A stretch of DNA of 39,052 bases, taken from Planctomycetota bacterium. Its GTDB lineage: Bacteria > Planctomycetota > Phycisphaerae > UBA1845 > UTPLA1. The DNA is taken from NCBI GenBank assembly GCA_016712275.1, contig JADJRI010000046.1:1-39052 (forward strand). The letters are read 5' to 3'. Below, piece by piece: positions 30,658-38,577 of the stretch. The position numbers and the translations under genes are program-made. Position 1 is the first letter of the stretch. Each line of letters starts with the position of its first letter. The notes below the pieces were generated by a model. The model saw nothing but the letters and a program-made list of their open reading frames with translations, made no database searches and was not told where the DNA came from.

Positions 30658-31259
30658 TGCTCACCCCAATCGACCCCGGCAAACTGTCCGGTCTGCAACC
30701 CGGTCAGCCACTCATCCACCGGCGACTTATCCGGCACTCGCTCAAACGCATTAAGCCGCCGTGCTTCCCGCCGAATGTCGGTATACCGCTGCCGCATGGC
30801 ATCACGCTTTGAGTTTGATTGTGTGACTCGTTCCGCGATTTGCCACCCGAGCGCACACCCCAGCATAAGCGTAAACAAAGGATCAAACAACGCTTCCGAC
30901 GCCCGACTAATGTAACGGAGTCTCAGCGGACTCGAGTCTTGATTCGTGAGAATGGATACCGCGCCTTCGTGGTTTTCTATCCTCCAATCGAGGTTTTGAC
31001 GCACGGGAAAGAGGACCCGAAGACAGTCGACTGGAAGCGGATACGCCTTCAGAAAGTCAAACGCCGGTGCCACGGAATGGGCCGCCACGTTAACCCGCTT
31101 CGACGCAAACCCCCACGCATTCGCCCGGAGTTCTACGTCTCGAATAGTATCGTAGGATTGATTGGCCTCGACAGATAACTCAGAATCTTCAACCGCTCCG
31201 ACCCGAGCCGCGCCGACGTTTTGTAAGGCAAGATTGATGATGCCAAGACGACTAGCCAT
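30654..31259 (-). CDS. Tail tubular protein A (T7 gp11-like adaptor)
   Basis: ATG 31259 is preferred to ATG 31274 because an AAGGGGG site lies 4-5 bases upstream and the conserved N-terminus begins there ('MASRLGIINLALQNVGAAR'), giving 201 residues. 'ANQSYDTIRDVELRANAWGF' and 'PLPVDCLRVLFP' are the hallmark 'Y...RD..L....W.FA...' and 'Y.LP.DCLRV' of gp11 adaptor proteins, which attach the tail nozzle to the portal. It is the first gene after the intrinsic terminator at 31273-31305, so its expression depends on read-through or another start. Confidence 0.9.
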   Translation of the reverse strand: MASRLGIINLALQNVGAARVGAVEDSELSVEANQSYDTIRDVELRANAWGFASKRVNVAAHSVAPAFDFLKAYPLPVDCLRVLFPVRQNLDWRIENHEGAVSILTNQDSSPLRLRYISRASEALFDPLFTLMLGCALGWQIAERVTQSNSKRDAMRQRYTDIRREARRLNAFERVPDKSPVDEWLTGLQTGQFAGVDWGEQ

Positions 31260-31272
31260 GACGCCCCCTTGC

Positions 31273-31305
31273 AAAAAAGGCCTAGGCCCAAGTCGGACCT
31301 AGGCC
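31273..31305 (-). terminator. Intrinsic terminator between capsid and tail genes (T-phi-like position)
   Basis: Read on the minus strand: GGCCTAGGTCC, loop GACTT, GGGCCTAGGCC, then TTTTTT. The stem is 11 bp with one G-T wobble. It lies in the 71-base gap after the capsid-accessory genes and directly before the gp11-like gene. In T7 the terminator T-phi occupies the same place, after gene 10. Read on the plus strand, a poly-T does not follow the stem, so the signal is directional. Confidence 0.92.
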
Positions 31306-31330
31306 CTCTCTGTACTCGATGACTGACGCC

Positions 31331-31525
31331 TTATGGAGTCGGCGCATGGTTCTGAAAGTAGGCCTCGAGTTGCTTTAAGGCCATCAGAACATCCATGCGA
31401 GTGAGCCCCGCTCCATCAAGCGTCCGCAATTCGACATGCTTCGCCGCCGAGGTCGACGTGCCTGTCGTCACCTTGGACGGATCAAGCGAGCGCCCTATGT
31501 CTACGGCATAATAGTGATCCGCCAT
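31331..31525 (-). CDS. Small capsid-module protein
   Basis: ATG 31525 (AAGGAGCGTC upstream) gives 64 residues: 'MADHYYAVDIGRSLDPSKVT', a Ser/Thr-rich turn, then 'KHVELRTLDGAGLTRMDVLM' and a helix 'ALKQLEAYF'. Probably a head or accessory protein, by position between the decoration-like gene and the terminator. No family recognised. Confidence 0.65.
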   Translation of the reverse strand: MADHYYAVDIGRSLDPSKVTTGTSTSAAKHVELRTLDGAGLTRMDVLMALKQLEAYFQNHAPTP

Positions 31526-31537
31526 GACGCTCCTTTC

Positions 31538-32047
31538 TTACAGCCCGAACTGTACTTTCATGCTCATCGTGCCGGCCGCTGCAGCCGCCGCCGTCAACGT
31601 CACCGCAATATCGTATTCAATATACGGATCAGCCGTAAGGCCCAGGGCCTGCCAGAGTGGTTTCTCCACGTCGGCTTGCCCGTATCCGGCACCGGCATCC
31701 GCTGCGTCCGCTTCGTGCGTAATGTCGCTGTGCGACAACGCCGAGGCGATGGACACCGCCGAGCCGAAAAAGTCGACATCGACAACTGCGCCCCCGTCAC
31801 GCGCCGTCTTATACACCCCGACATCCCCGGCCCCTGATGTAATGGCATCACAGGACAAAAGGACACGAGAGATCCGCGCATTCGACGGCACCCGACAAAA
31901 GCGATACACCGAGGCGATGGAATCGCCGTTGGCCGCTTCGACCGTGCCCACCGCCTCATAGACTTCCGTTCTGAATATCCGAGAGTTATTCAACACTTTC
32001 GCATCGGCGTTTGTAATCGCCGTAGATTTTACTGCCACAACAGCCAT
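31538..32047 (-). CDS. Putative head decoration / capsid accessory protein
   Basis: ATG 32047 (AAAGGGGTAGGACC upstream) gives 169 residues. Beta-rich Ala/Val sequence: 'SIASVYRFCRVPSNARISRV', 'AGDVGVYKTARDGGAVVDVD', 'DPYIEYDIAVTLTAAAAAAG' and 'TMSMKVQFGL'. This pattern ('YR...VPS.A.I..V.L.....T.G..DVG.Y', ending in 'V.Y') is common directly after major capsid genes of podo- and siphoviruses. A role as decoration or capsid-stabilising protein is inferred from position and composition. It shares the capsid promoter unit. Confidence 0.65.
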   Translation of the reverse strand: MAVVAVKSTAITNADAKVLNNSRIFRTEVYEAVGTVEAANGDSIASVYRFCRVPSNARISRVLLSCDAITSGAGDVGVYKTARDGGAVVDVDFFGSAVSIASALSHSDITHEADAADAGAGYGQADVEKPLWQALGLTADPYIEYDIAVTLTAAAAAAGTMSMKVQFGL

Positions 32048-32090
32048 GGTCCTACCCCTTTGTTAAACGGTTGACGGTTGACCGATTTGC

Positions 32091-32987
32091 TTATGCCCGA
32101 TACGACTCCACCGCGTACACTTTATTTTCCTCCAACCGAGTCGCCCCGCAAGACAGGTATACATACGCCTGCCACGGAAGGCCCTGCAAATCGTTCCGCC
32201 GACTAATGTCTGATTGAATATCGTTCCAAATGCCGAGGTGCATCCCGGACTTCGCCCACGCGGGAACAGTCACCTTGTTCGTTCCAGCCATGGTGGCCTC
32301 AGCCTGTTCACAGTAGACAAAATTGATACCCAAGAAGGATTTAATGCGCCCTTCCTGCAGCACCGGTTTCTCTGACCCGTTAAAGTCCTTGCTCACAATC
32401 TGAATCTGAGCTAGGAGACTCGACTCGTCTTTTGCCGTCAACGGCATATAGATTTCGTCCCGGTCAAAGTCGACAAACTGCGACCTCATCTTCTCCTTGA
32501 GCGCCAATAGCTTCGGCACGTTAAGCCGGCTGTTGGTCTCACCGATTGAAACCGTGATGGTATTCCCGGACGTATAGGCTGTGGTACCAGCGCCTTGCTC
32601 CCCGGTCGACGCATCCGCCGTGGTGGCCTGCAAAATCGCAATGTCGATTTCTCGACCGGCCGCGAATACGGCGTTTTGCACGTAGCTCGACTCCGGATCA
32701 GTCAACATCTTCAACTTATCAAACCGATCGATCAACTGCGGCAAATCAAAATCGGTCGGTGCAACCCATCGGCGATCGGTCGCTGCATCAACGCGCTGCA
32801 TCGGTGCAAACCGACTCGATACGCGGTTCATGGAGATCTGCGCGAACTGGTCAACCGGCGATGCCTTCTTGCCTTCATAGGGGGCTTCCGTGACCGTGCC
32901 ACGCAACATCGAGCCCATTTGCTGAAGCTTGAGCGAAATGTTCTGAGAGAACGAAATGGTATAGTGATTAGGAAGATTTTCAGACAT
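32091..32987 (-). CDS. Major capsid protein
   Basis: ATG 32987 has GAGGG 7 bases upstream, giving 298 residues. It starts 'MSENLPNHYTISFSQNISLK', followed by an N-terminal arm helix, 'RRWVAPTDFDLPQLIDRFDK', 'AAGREIDIAILQATTADAST', 'DRDEIYMPLTAKDESSLLAQ' and 'QSDISRRNDLQGLPWQAYVY'. This is the capsid family (Phage_capsid_2 type, HK97 fold) found in many N4/T7-like and environmental podoviruses. Its own promoter and a structured leader lie in the 152-base gap upstream, and scaffold precedes it. Confidence 0.88.
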   Translation of the reverse strand: MSENLPNHYTISFSQNISLKLQQMGSMLRGTVTEAPYEGKKASPVDQFAQISMNRVSSRFAPMQRVDAATDRRWVAPTDFDLPQLIDRFDKLKMLTDPESSYVQNAVFAAGREIDIAILQATTADASTGEQGAGTTAYTSGNTITVSIGETNSRLNVPKLLALKEKMRSQFVDFDRDEIYMPLTAKDESSLLAQIQIVSKDFNGSEKPVLQEGRIKSFLGINFVYCEQAEATMAGTNKVTVPAWAKSGMHLGIWNDIQSDISRRNDLQGLPWQAYVYLSCGATRLEENKVYAVESYRA

Positions 32988-33035
32988 GAGACACCCTCAT
33001 AGCTAAAAGGTTAACGCCTTCAAACTGTGAGTTGT

Positions 33036-33110
33036 CCCTAAACTAGGGGCTCAGTATTGAGCGGGAAGAATGGGGGCGCGTGTGCGTTGTCCCGAACCCG
33101 CGTCCCATTC
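33036..33110 (-). promoter_or_regulatory. Structured leader of the capsid gene: three stacked hairpins
   Basis: The gap holds three inverted repeats: CCCTA-AAC-TAGGG (33036-33048), GCTCA-GTAT-TGAGC (33049-33062), and a longer imperfect one, GAATGGG...CGCG with CGCG...CCCATTC (33068-33110). The last overlaps the presumed transcription start. They may stabilise capsid mRNA, serve as RNase processing sites, or form an operator. Confidence 0.6.
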
Positions 33111-33139
33111 TGTATACCTATACGCCGAAACTTTGTCAA
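33111..33139 (-). promoter_or_regulatory. Sigma70-type promoter for the capsid unit
   Basis: On the minus strand a perfect -35 TTGACA (33139-33134) is followed after 17 bases by TATACA (33116-33111). The box begins directly after the scaffold stop and points into the capsid gene. Transcription would start near 33104, leaving a leader of about 117 bases. Confidence 0.75.
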
Positions 33140-34084
33140 CTATTGAAAGTTCGTCATCCCCGGTGCGGCCAGTTGTTGCAGTTTCGACATCAAGTGCCGC
33201 GCCTCTTGCCGAGCTTTTACGTCCGTCTTTGAGTTCCACATTTCGACAAACGCTTTGTCGTTCCTCAATCGCGTCAGTTCTGCTTGCGCTTGTGCTGGAG
33301 TCATCGACAAATCGCCGCCTGCGCCTTTGCCCTCCACGTAGGAGCCTTCCACCCCAAGCTTCGATCCAATCGCGTGAAAAAACTTCATCGCCTTCGCAGG
33401 ACCGAGCGCATCTTTCAGCGCCGAGAGAATGTTTTGATCCACCCCGAACGCTTCCGCCGCCTTATCCACCAGCGAGGTATTCTTGTCGTAGTCCGTGCCC
33501 CACTCTGTCCGCAAGTCGTTGATATCCTGTTGAATTTTCTCGTTCTTGGCGGCCTGCGCGGCCGTCGCCTTCTCGCCCATCGTCGCGTTCCAGCGTTCCG
33601 CCAATTTCACGGCCGCCCCTTTAGGGATGCCCAACTCGTGAAACCACTTCGACGCCTGGTCGGCGAAATCTTTCGGGTGCCCTTCCGGAACGGGAAGCGC
33701 GTAATCTTCAGGCTTGTCCGGTCGCCCAAGTTTCGTAAACACGTCGTTCCAGGCTTCCGGCGGATCCTTTTCACCGGGGAGAATCACCACCCGATTAGGG
33801 TTTCCGCTCCGAATCCCCATCGCCTTCTGCAGATTGGTGTAGGAGTTAAGGACATCGGCCGGCCCCTTCCATTGGTGCGCGTCCACGACATTCTGTAACG
33901 CCGGGTCTAAACTAAGCGACTTCCAGTCAAAGCTTTGCGACTGTCCCCCCGACGCCGAGGCAGACCCCCCTCCGGCTTGTCCTTCAGTGCTGCCTGTTCC
34001 ACCTTGACCGCCGGTGCCTCCTTGGGCTTGCGTACCGCCTTGCCCTTCGCTTTGTCCTGTGCCACTGGTGCCTCCTTCAGCCAT
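33140..34084 (-). CDS. Scaffolding protein
   Basis: ATG 34084 has AGGAG 4 bases upstream, giving 314 residues. A Gly/Gln-rich low-complexity N-terminus (about 50 residues of GGTGGQG type) is followed by 'SFDWKSLSLDPALQNVVDAH', 'QWKGPADVLNSYTNLQKAMG' and 'VFTKLGRPDKPEDYALPVPE'. A long helical region follows ('AAQAAKNEKIQQDINDLRTE'), then a basic, Gln-rich C-terminus ('ARQEARHLMSKLQQLAAPGM'). 'W......Y..LEK..G....ED Y.LP.P.' is a common phage scaffold pattern. It directs capsid assembly and is lost on maturation. Located between the portal module and capsid gene. Confidence 0.85.
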   Translation of the reverse strand: MAEGGTSGTGQSEGQGGTQAQGGTGGQGGTGSTEGQAGGGSASASGGQSQSFDWKSLSLDPALQNVVDAHQWKGPADVLNSYTNLQKAMGIRSGNPNRVVILPGEKDPPEAWNDVFTKLGRPDKPEDYALPVPEGHPKDFADQASKWFHELGIPKGAAVKLAERWNATMGEKATAAQAAKNEKIQQDINDLRTEWGTDYDKNTSLVDKAAEAFGVDQNILSALKDALGPAKAMKFFHAIGSKLGVEGSYVEGKGAGGDLSMTPAQAQAELTRLRNDKAFVEMWNSKTDVKARQEARHLMSKLQQLAAPGMTNFQ

Positions 34085-34092
34085 AACGCTCC

Positions 34093-34383
34093 TTATCGTT
34101 TAGGGATTTTATACAGACTCCACAACTGCTGATCTGATAACTGTAAGTGCTGTTGAATGCGAAGCCACACTTCCCGCCGCCCGTCTAACCGATCTGCAAG
34201 CCTCGGATCCGGATCGTAGGTCGATGAATGCGCCCGACAAAACGCGGCTAAGTCTTCAAGAACCGACCGGCCGTCAACCCCGTCTATCGGAAAAGTTCGG
34301 CAGTATGACGCTTTTCTCTGCGTGATGAACTGTTGCGCTTGCTGGACCCCTTTGTCGAATTCGGCTTCTTCGTCTGGTGACAT
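34093..34383 (-). CDS. Bbp19-like small phage protein
   Basis: ATG 34383 lies just after the portal stop (34390), giving 96 residues. An N-terminal charged helix is followed by 'VLEDLAAFCRAHSSTYDPDP', 'LADRLDGRREVWLRIQQHLQ' and 'LSDQQLW'. The 'L.DL..FC.A....Y..D.R.....GRREV..RI..HL' motif is the Bbp19 domain, named after the Bordetella phage gene, found near portal and scaffold genes. Function unknown; probably packaging or assembly related. Confidence 0.75.
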   Translation of the reverse strand: MSPDEEAEFDKGVQQAQQFITQRKASYCRTFPIDGVDGRSVLEDLAAFCRAHSSTYDPDPRLADRLDGRREVWLRIQQHLQLSDQQLWSLYKIPKR

Positions 34384-34389
34384 ACAGAC

Positions 34390-36030
34390 TTATTGCGCCA
34401 TTGCCGTTTTCAGAACGGCACTCGCCGCCGGCGCCGCCTCTAACATCTGTTGTTGCTGCGCGGCTTGTGCCCGTCCCTGTGCGAGTTGCGCGATTTTCTC
34501 TGGTGAATTAATCCAACGTAACGGCACATTCCGGTTTTCCAAGAGTTCAGGAATCGCCGTTTCCCAGTTGACAGGATCTAAGATTTCCGGTCGACCAATC
34601 GCCGCCGCTTTCTCCGTCGCCCAGTCGACCGTCTGCATAAAGCCCGAGGCTTCACCGGCTTTCGCCATTCGTGTGAGCGGCGAATCGAAGACGATCGAGT
34701 ATTCTCCGGCGGCGTCTCGCAGAATCGCCGGCATCTCCGGACCAATCCCTTGTTGCGCCAACACATCGATTTCTCGCTCAATCGTTTGACCCAAGGCGGC
34801 GTTTTGCTGCCCGACCGTCGGCGCCAACAGAATACCTTTTTCCCGCGTCCGCTCAACGACTTCCGTCGCCGTCATCTGCGGCGTCTCGACAAGGATTTGG
34901 AACAGGGAGACTAAGAACGCGTCGTTGATAATCTCCTTTTCCATCGTCATCATTTCATGCCCCAGCGCCACGTTTCCCACCGGCAGTGTGCCCACAAGCG
35001 GCCGCCCGTCCGGCGACATCGCCCCGGAAATAAACGCCCCTGGCCTGATACTCGCCGTATCCATCACCCCGTCATCCGCAATCAACATCACGGGATCAAC
35101 GGCTTTGTGCCCCTGCTTGAGGATGGTTTTCTTTTCTTCGTTAAGGGTTTTGAGGGAAGGCAAGGCCAACATTGCAGGACTGCGCCCCCGGCTCTCCCCC
35201 GGAGCTTGAATATAGCGGCCGATCGCATAGGGAAAGACGTTGTATCCGGCTTCTTGGACGACACTTGGCTCTGTGACCGTGACGTAGGTTTCTGCATAGC
35301 GCATTCCCTTCGCATCAAGCCGGCCCTGTTGATAGTCCTCACGCGGTCCGACACAGTGAATAAACCAATGCTCTTTCTCACTGCGCTTCTTGTCCTTAGA
35401 GTCCTTGACGATCCGCTCCGGAAGTGCGGCTTCCCCGAACTTCTGCACGGCTTGCCGGGCGGTATAGAAGAACTTCCGATACACCGTATCGACGACGCCT
35501 TGATGATTATCCTTGAACACGACGTTAAACACGGGCACGGCTTTGTATCTGAGGCCTTTTTGCCCGAAGTGATCAAGTCGATCCGTGTAAATGACATCCG
35601 TGCCGAATGCCCCTAGGGCCGCATACCCGATCGCCTTTTGACCCGTGAAGTTCGAAATCGATTGATACCGATAGTCAAAGAGAATTTCCGTCCAGGCCTC
35701 AAAATATTCTCGTACCGACCGATGCCGTTTGAGCGTTTTATCGGAGGGGGCGAGGAGATGCCACCGTTGGCTTTCAGGGGTGAGGAGTGAATTGACGACG
35801 GCGGAGAACCGCTGAAGCGCAATCGCCCCCGTGGCGTCAATCATCTCCGTGGTTTTTTGGACGCCCGGCGTCCGCACCGTCCCTTGGAGTTGCGCGAACC
35901 CGGCGTATTCTGGCCAAATCCGTGCCGCGACTTGCTCGTAGGTCTTGTTCCAATGCCCAGACAGTTGATCGAGGAATTCGTATTCCTTGACTAACATCCG
36001 TGCGTAATCGGATTTGTACCCTTCTTGCAT
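34390..36030 (-). CDS. Portal protein / head-tail connector (T7 gp8-like)
   Basis: ATG 36030 gives 546 residues. Characteristic regions: 'YEFLDQLSGHWNKTYEQVAA' at the start, 'QKTTEMIDATGAIALQRFSA', 'VVNSLLTPESQRWHLLAPSD' and 'YAALGAFGTDVIYTDRL'. These continue with 'QEAGYNVFPYAIGRYIQAPG', 'GRSPAMLALPSLKTLNEEKK' and 'LVETPQMTATEVVERTREKG', and the C-terminus is Ala/Gln-rich. This is the standard podovirus head-tail connector of T7-like and related phages, the twelve-fold ring through which DNA enters and leaves. Downstream of terminase and three small genes. Confidence 0.9.
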   Translation of the reverse strand: MQEGYKSDYARMLVKEYEFLDQLSGHWNKTYEQVAARIWPEYAGFAQLQGTVRTPGVQKTTEMIDATGAIALQRFSAVVNSLLTPESQRWHLLAPSDKTLKRHRSVREYFEAWTEILFDYRYQSISNFTGQKAIGYAALGAFGTDVIYTDRLDHFGQKGLRYKAVPVFNVVFKDNHQGVVDTVYRKFFYTARQAVQKFGEAALPERIVKDSKDKKRSEKEHWFIHCVGPREDYQQGRLDAKGMRYAETYVTVTEPSVVQEAGYNVFPYAIGRYIQAPGESRGRSPAMLALPSLKTLNEEKKTILKQGHKAVDPVMLIADDGVMDTASIRPGAFISGAMSPDGRPLVGTLPVGNVALGHEMMTMEKEIINDAFLVSLFQILVETPQMTATEVVERTREKGILLAPTVGQQNAALGQTIEREIDVLAQQGIGPEMPAILRDAAGEYSIVFDSPLTRMAKAGEASGFMQTVDWATEKAAAIGRPEILDPVNWETAIPELLENRNVPLRWINSPEKIAQLAQGRAQAAQQQQMLEAAPAASAVLKTAMAQ

Positions 36031-36033
36031 GGC

Positions 36034-36240
36034 CTATTGACTTCCTAGGGTTTGCGGATGCGCGTTGGTGCGCGTTCGCGTGAGCGTACTCATCAAAAAC
36101 TGCGACGCGTACCCTTGTCGCGCCACATTCTGGAGCGTCGCATCCCCGGACTTCTGAATCGCCGGATCAACCCGACTTGGACTTGGGGGAGGAATGGCGG
36201 ATTGCGGAACCGGTGTGCCAAAGCCAAAGACTTGACTCAT
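36034..36240 (-). CDS. Small packaging-region protein
   Basis: ATG 36240, 68 residues, overlapping neither neighbour (gap of 3 bases before the portal gene). N-terminus Pro/Ser-rich ('MSQVFGFGTPVPQSAIPPPS'), then a helix with 'LQNVARQGYASQFLMSTLTR' and a basic end. No family recognised. Similar small Pro-rich proteins sit before portal genes in related phages; role unknown. Confidence 0.6.
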   Translation of the reverse strand: MSQVFGFGTPVPQSAIPPPSPSRVDPAIQKSGDATLQNVARQGYASQFLMSTLTRTRTNAHPQTLGSQ

Positions 36241-36243
36241 GCC

Positions 36244-36561
36244 TTACCCTAAGATTTGGCGTTTACGCCCGGTGATAAATTCTGTGGCCGACGACAACCG
36301 CGCCCGACTGTCCTGTTCTTGCGAGGCCGTCAACGGCCGATTGGCCTCTTCTTTTCGTTTTTGTTCGGCGGCGAGTTCTTGCGAAGCAGACAACCGTTGT
36401 TGCTGTTCCGCTTCCGCCTGCTTCTGTTTCGCCCCGGCCGACCCAGGGACGTTCAACGCATTCTCCCCCGTCGCGACTTTCGACGCGGCGTCCACCGCCA
36501 GGTGCGTCAAGGCCAGTGGGGGGAGGACCCATTCAATCGGATTCACACCGCCTACAGACAT
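36244..36561 (-). CDS. Small helical protein with Gln/Glu/Lys coiled coil
   Basis: ATG 36561 gives 105 residues. A hydrophobic N-terminal helix ('PIEWVLPPLALTHLAVDAAS') precedes a strong coiled coil ('AKQKQAEAEQQQRLSASQEL' then 'AAEQKRKEEANRPLTASQEQ'). The C-terminus 'SSATEFITGRKRQILG' looks like a short binding motif. It could be a virion core or assembly accessory. No family recognised. Lies in the terminase-portal interval. Confidence 0.6.
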   Translation of the reverse strand: MSVGGVNPIEWVLPPLALTHLAVDAASKVATGENALNVPGSAGAKQKQAEAEQQQRLSASQELAAEQKRKEEANRPLTASQEQDSRARLSSATEFITGRKRQILG

Positions 36562-36569
36562 CTCGCCTC

Positions 36570-36827
36570 TTAGACTGGCATCATCACCAAGGGGCCTATG
36601 ACCGAACCCGGCACACGCTCAATCGGCAGATTGCGCCGCGCCCCCGTGAGTTCCTGGACATACCCCGCGTGCGTAATCACGACAAGCTCCCACACGCTGG
36701 ACCCGGCGACCTTCGCCCAATACAGGCCCGCATCGAGCTGCTTGGTCAACGACTTCGGCTCCGCAAACGGATCGACTTGCACGATATCGCGTAACTCGTC
36801 TTGCACCTTCGACGGCTTGATTTTCAT
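36570..36827 (-). CDS. Hypothetical protein downstream of terminase
   Basis: ATG 36827 (AAGGAGCCGG about 12 bases upstream) gives 85 residues: 'MKIKPSKVQDELRDIVQVDP', 'EPKSLTKQLDAGLYWAKVAG', 'SSVWELVVITHAGYVQELTG' and a C-terminal 'RVPGSVIGPLVMMPV'. Soluble alpha/beta; no motif recognised. It follows the large terminase after 15 bases, so it is expressed with it. Confidence 0.6.
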   Translation of the reverse strand: MKIKPSKVQDELRDIVQVDPFAEPKSLTKQLDAGLYWAKVAGSSVWELVVITHAGYVQELTGARRNLPIERVPGSVIGPLVMMPV

Positions 36828-36842
36828 ACACGACCCGGCTCC

Positions 36843-38414
36843 TTATCCAAACACAGAATAGTCCGCGTCTCGCGCCACATTACCATGTTCACCCCTAGCC
36901 TTGTCAAATCTCCCACCCCGCATTTTACTGGTATCTTTCCGCGCCACCTTCACTCCGAATGTCAGCACAAACGCGTCCCCGTCATCCGGGCTTCGGCCAA
37001 TGACATCCTTGATTTCCTCTTTACTCTGCAACATGATTTGATCCTTGGCCTTCCCGAAGAATCCATATTCCGGCGCGGTTAAATCCGTGAACAAGTCGTT
37101 GTCGCTATCGATACACCCACCCCGGAGCCAATCCCGCCCTTCCGCGTACAACTCTGTTCGCCGGTTGGCCCATTGCGGTTCGTTCGCTTTCGACCCCATC
37201 CAAATCTCATGGACCTTCTTGCTGTAGCCCATCTCCTTGAGCCGATCAATCACGCCGGTCCCTTGCCCTGCATCGATACACACGGCATCTGGATTGTAGG
37301 TGTCAATCATGTGGGCGAGTTCGTTGGCGAGTTGCATGTTATCCAAGCCCTTCATTTTCTTGGCCGGGATACTTCTGGCGTCACGCCCACGCCGGAACCT
37401 GACAATGGAGGAGTCATTCCCGAACCGCGCCACGTCCACCCCCATCATCAGCGGAGCACCGAGGTCCTCGGGCTCCGGAAGTTTTCGCTGTTGAGCCTGA
37501 TGAACTTGATCGTTTGATATGAATTGCTTGGCCCCCTGCTTCGGAAACTGCCCCAGGACTTCCACCCGCGCCACGTCGGAGTCGATGCCGTACTGCTTGA
37601 TGATCGAATTAAACCGCTTTTGGTCGATGCCCTCCACCGTTCTTGAGTCTAAGTGGAGCGTCCGCCAAAATTCCTTGTTCACATGGAAACTGTCATAGAA
37701 CCCGCCGACGTTCCGCCGGCCGTTGCTGAACTGAAACCAGTACCGGTCAAGCACCAAATCCGTAAAGAATCCTTCCGACACATCGTAAATCTTGTTGGGA
37801 ATGCCCGACGCTTCGTCAAAAATCAATAGGAATCCATACATGTTGTGCGTGCCGGCGAACGCGTCCGGGTTTTCTTCCGACCACAAGAGACCCTTACAGT
37901 AGTAGTACGTGCTGTCGATGCTGAGTTGTTGCGCCAACAGTTCACGAAACCAGTCGTCCGGCTCGATCGTGAGCACGCTGCGTTTCCACCAATGGGCGTT
38001 AATCAGCAGGGTCGACCACTTGTTACACTCTGCAAACGTCTTCGTCTTGAGCTGCGGTTCCGTGTTCGCCGTAATGACCGTACTCGAGCCGAGGCGCGTC
38101 GTCATCATCCAGTCCTTGAGCCACGCCACGAGGGCTGACTTCCCCGATCCTCGACCGGAGACGGTCGCATCTCTGAACATATCGATGTCGAACCCGAGCT
38201 GCTTCTGCCCTTGTTGCTGTTTGATATGGTGCGTCAGGGCTTGCAGTTTATCGCGTTGCCACGTTCGGGGGCCTGCTTGATCGTGCAGTGGCGTATTGGC
38301 TTGGCCCCATGGATAGGCGAAGAGGACGAACTTCTCCACGTCATCCGCTATCTGCGGATCCCACAACTCCGACATGAGCGACTGTTCTTGCTTCGGGGAA
38401 TATTTTTGCGGCAT
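36843..38414 (-). CDS. terL: Terminase large subunit
   Basis: ATG 38414 gives 523 residues. ATPase half: Walker A 'SGRGSGKSALVAWLKDWMM' (about residue 86 on), Walker B and acidic residues 'FLLIFDEASGIPNKIYDVSE' (196-215) and a coupling segment. Nuclease half (RNase H fold): 'MMGVDVARFGNDSSIVRFRR' (first Asp at about 327), 'DAVCIDAGQGTGVIDRLKEM' (second Asp) and 'RSPDDGDAFVLTFGVKVARK' (last acidic cluster). All catalytic motifs are present. It drives DNA into the prohead with TerS and the portal. The start has no clear ribosome site; its leader is AT-rich, with 'TTTTTT' and 'AATTTTTAAA' just upstream. Confidence 0.93.
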   Translation of the reverse strand: MPQKYSPKQEQSLMSELWDPQIADDVEKFVLFAYPWGQANTPLHDQAGPRTWQRDKLQALTHHIKQQQGQKQLGFDIDMFRDATVSGRGSGKSALVAWLKDWMMTTRLGSSTVITANTEPQLKTKTFAECNKWSTLLINAHWWKRSVLTIEPDDWFRELLAQQLSIDSTYYYCKGLLWSEENPDAFAGTHNMYGFLLIFDEASGIPNKIYDVSEGFFTDLVLDRYWFQFSNGRRNVGGFYDSFHVNKEFWRTLHLDSRTVEGIDQKRFNSIIKQYGIDSDVARVEVLGQFPKQGAKQFISNDQVHQAQQRKLPEPEDLGAPLMMGVDVARFGNDSSIVRFRRGRDARSIPAKKMKGLDNMQLANELAHMIDTYNPDAVCIDAGQGTGVIDRLKEMGYSKKVHEIWMGSKANEPQWANRRTELYAEGRDWLRGGCIDSDNDLFTDLTAPEYGFFGKAKDQIMLQSKEEIKDVIGRSPDDGDAFVLTFGVKVARKDTSKMRGGRFDKARGEHGNVARDADYSVFG

Positions 38415-38478
38415 TTTTGAAAAAATTTAAAAATTAAAAACTAAACCCTTCATACCCCGCTGAGCCGACACGCTATGG

Positions 38479-38499
38479 ACTTTTAACTTTTAACTTTTA
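38479..38499. repeat. Heptamer ACTTTTA x3
   Basis: Three perfect head-to-tail copies of ACTTTTA (TAAAAGT on the minus strand) followed by ACTT. They lie between terS and terL, a place where phages can carry packaging or regulatory sites. Confidence 0.9.
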
Positions 38500-38577
38500 A
38501 CTTGTAGTCGCATCTAGCCAGAGCAAAGGTACCGCTACGCCAAGCAGACCGGCTCTGATTTGGGGGCCGGGCACCAT
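38497..38577 (-). CDS. Possible 26-residue hydrophobic microprotein
   Basis: ATG 38577 has GGGGGTGC directly upstream, like the real gene at 20678. The peptide, beginning MVPGPQIRAG, has one hydrophobic stretch ('LLGVAVPLLWL') and ends DATTS at a TAA inside the heptamer repeats. Too short to be certain; a longer in-frame form exists. Could equally be chance. Confidence 0.25.
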   Translation of the reverse strand: MVPGPQIRAGLLGVAVPLLWLDATTS

